From Parahaliea maris (GTDB lineage: Bacteria > Pseudomonadota > Gammaproteobacteria > Pseudomonadales > Halieaceae), in the NCBI RefSeq assembly GCF_008064665.1, contig NZ_VRZA01000007.1, positions 186,001 to 250,000 on the forward strand: a DNA stretch of 64,000 nucleotides, written 5' to 3'. The notes under the pieces were generated by a model. It was not told the DNA's origin. It did not search any database and was given only the letters and a program-made list of their open reading frames with translations. The position numbers and the translations under genes were made by a program. Of this stretch, positions 62,927-64,000 are shown in pieces; the stretch's first letter is position 1, and each line of letters starts with the position of its first letter.

Positions 62927-63274
62927 TTAGCCTGGGCCGAAGAAACTGGCCAGGGTGGGCAGGACGGTGGTGGCTATCACGACGCCCATCATCCAGTACA
63001 GAAGTTGAAACTTACCTTCGATTTTGGCGAAATTCTGATCGGCGAGGGCGAAGCGTTCGTCCATCTGCTTCTCCAGGGTGACGAATTGCTGGTTTATCCG
63101 GCTCTCAAATGCATCAAACCGGGCGTCGAGGTAATCCTTCGTCACCAGCTGATCCACGTTATGTACGAACGCCTGGGCCATAAGCTCCGCCAGCACATCG
63201 GCTTGCTGTTCGGGGATGCCCGCGGCAATGAGGCGGCGGGCACAGCTGAGCGTATCAAAGGCGATGGCTGCCAT
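62927..63274 (-). CDS. CCDC90/DUF1640-like protein, copy 2 (115 residues)
   Basis: The head (residues 1-53) is almost the same as in copy 1, even at the DNA level. The stalk is 25 residues shorter (ESRINQQFVTLEKQMDERFALADQNFAKIEGKF) and the C-terminal anchor has [21 protein letters not shown]. The upstream non-coding DNA also resembles that of copy 3, so gene and leader were duplicated together. Function unknown; membrane protein by the C-terminal helix. Confidence 0.78.
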   Translation of the reverse strand: MAAIAFDTLSCARRLIAAGIPEQQADVLAELMAQAFVHNVDQLVTKDYLDARFDAFESRINQQFVTLEKQMDERFALADQNFAKIEGKFQLLYWMMGVVIATTVLPTLASFFGPG

Positions 63275-63452
63275 AAAGGGGTGCCTTGGTAGAGGTTTGG
63301 GTTAATTTTCGCGCTTCAGGTGGCTCCGGGCCGCGTCAAAAGTGGCCGAGTTGAGGCGGGCTCGGGATTTGTTCGGGTAGGAGCGTTACGGCAGCGTTCG
63401 TTGTTGCGCCGTTCGGAGGTGCTGCGTTGACAGTTTACAGCTTGGAGGGGGG

Positions 63453-63746
63453 TTAGCCTGGCGCGAAGAAGCTGGTCAGTGCAGGCAGGACAGTGGTGGC
63501 GATCACGACGCCCATCATCCAGTACAGCAGGCGGAATTTGCCTTCGATGACGGTGAAGCGGGCCTCGAATTTTTGTTCTAACGTGTCCAGCCGGGCATCG
63601 AGGTAATCCTTCGTCACCAGTTGGTCCACGTTGTACACAAATGCTTCCGCCATAAGCTCCGCCAGCACATCCGCCTGTTGCTCGGGGACACCCGCCGCAA
63701 TGAGTCGGCGGGAGCATTTGAGTGTATCAAAAGCGATTGCGGCCAT
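63453..63746 (-). CDS. CCDC90/DUF1640-like protein, copy 3 (97 residues)
   Basis: 97 residues from the ATG giving [19 protein letters not shown]; a start nine codons earlier is possible. The head is the most diverged of the three ([18 protein letters not shown]) and the stalk the shortest, about 20 residues, before the anchor [21 protein letters not shown], which is almost the same as in copy 2. First in transcription order on the minus strand, divergent from rpe. Confidence 0.77.
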   Translation of the reverse strand: MAAIAFDTLKCSRRLIAAGVPEQQADVLAELMAEAFVYNVDQLVTKDYLDARLDTLEQKFEARFTVIEGKFRLLYWMMGVVIATTVLPALTSFFAPG

Positions 63747-63896
63747 GATAGGGGCCTCGGTTGTGGCATTCACGGCCCATATTTTCTTAACAGAGTGCCA
63801 ATAGCCACGTCAAAACCGGCCGTTTTGCGGATGAACTCCCCCGTCCCAGCCAGTAGAATACGCCCCAATTTCACTGTCCGAGTTCCGGAGCCCTCC

Positions 63897-64000
63897 ATGG
63901 CCGACTACCAGATCGCCCCTTCTATCCTCTCTGCCGACTTCGCCCGCCTTGGGGAAGAGGTGGATAACGTGCTGGCTGCGGGCGCCGATATCGTGCACTT
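63897..64000 (+). CDS. rpe: Ribulose-phosphate 3-epimerase (5' end, partial)
   Basis: The first 34 codons are in the window and the gene runs off the right edge. It starts [22 protein letters not shown], which is the unmistakable N-terminus of Rpe (pentose phosphate pathway), with a ggag ribosome binding site seven bases before the ATG and ...GADIVH at the edge. Confidence 0.93.
   Translation, partial: MADYQIAPSILSADFARLGEEVDNVLAAGADIVH

Noticed and set aside
62400-63720. CRISPR-like array suggested by repeated sequence
   Set aside because: The repeats are coding, 21-bp heptad units and duplicated genes of several hundred bases, not short repeats with unique spacers.

Overview
The window comes from a GC-rich gammaproteobacterial chromosome. 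The core genes are arranged as in marine Cellvibrionales/Halieaceae-like or pseudomonad-related bacteria: rpsU-yqeY-dnaG-rpoD, tsaD-folB-folK, cca-pteridine reductase, lptD-surA-pdxA//rsmA-apaG-apaH, amgK-murU and rpe. The genus cannot be fixed from the sequence alone; a marine lifestyle is inferred from the DgcN-DgcA pair, the sulfonated and sulfated sugar genes and the SulP transporter.

Layout. (1) 1-4160: AT-rich defence segment with the last 39 codons of a type I restriction subunit (hsdR), a PD-(D/E)XK-like nuclease and a 1062-residue DEAD/DEAH helicase. Start and stop codons overlap throughout, and the last two resemble a Hachiman (HamAB) pair. It ends about 1 kb from a tRNA-Ile2(CAU) gene. 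(2) 5.3-14.3 kb: membrane HD-GYP phosphodiesterase, secreted protein, SulP-STAS-cNMP transporter, DgcN/DgcA (predicted D-glutamate catabolism) and a homocysteine S-methyltransferase. (3) 14.3-30.5 kb: housekeeping genes on both strands, interspersed with toxin-antitoxin modules (BrnTA, ParDE, and an antitoxin whose RelE/ParE toxin has lost its N-terminal half) and with a two-gene membrane-glycosylation unit.

(4) 30.5-55.5 kb: a large polysaccharide locus that splits the usual pdxA-rsmA neighbourhood, so the ancestral lptD-surA-pdxA-rsmA-apaG-apaH series is interrupted by about 25 kb. It has a GC-rich proximal part (Wzz-like protein, ABC exporter pair, WecA-like initiating transferase, RfaH-like antiterminator, an ops-like element in the leader, a MarR-like regulator) and an AT-rich cargo part. 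The cargo makes GDP-fucose (gmd, fcl), probably UDP-sulfoquinovose (SQD1 homologue) and a 4,6-dehydratase product, and carries a flippase, a sulfotransferase, a deacetylase, two acyltransferases, glycosyltransferases, two methyltransferases and a polymerase candidate. A decayed second fcl copy lies in the middle. Together these predict a fucose-containing, strongly anionic (sulfonated and/or sulfated) surface polysaccharide, transcribed as a long operon with RfaH-type antitermination.

(5) 55.5-64 kb: pdxA, surA and lptD on the minus strand, amgK and murU (peptidoglycan recycling) on the plus strand, three tandem paralogous coiled-coil membrane-anchored proteins (CCDC90/DUF1640-like) with stalks of different length, and the start of rpe. 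Dispersed palindromic repeats occur in three places, one of them inside the 5' end of surA. No insertion sequence, rRNA or CRISPR array was seen.
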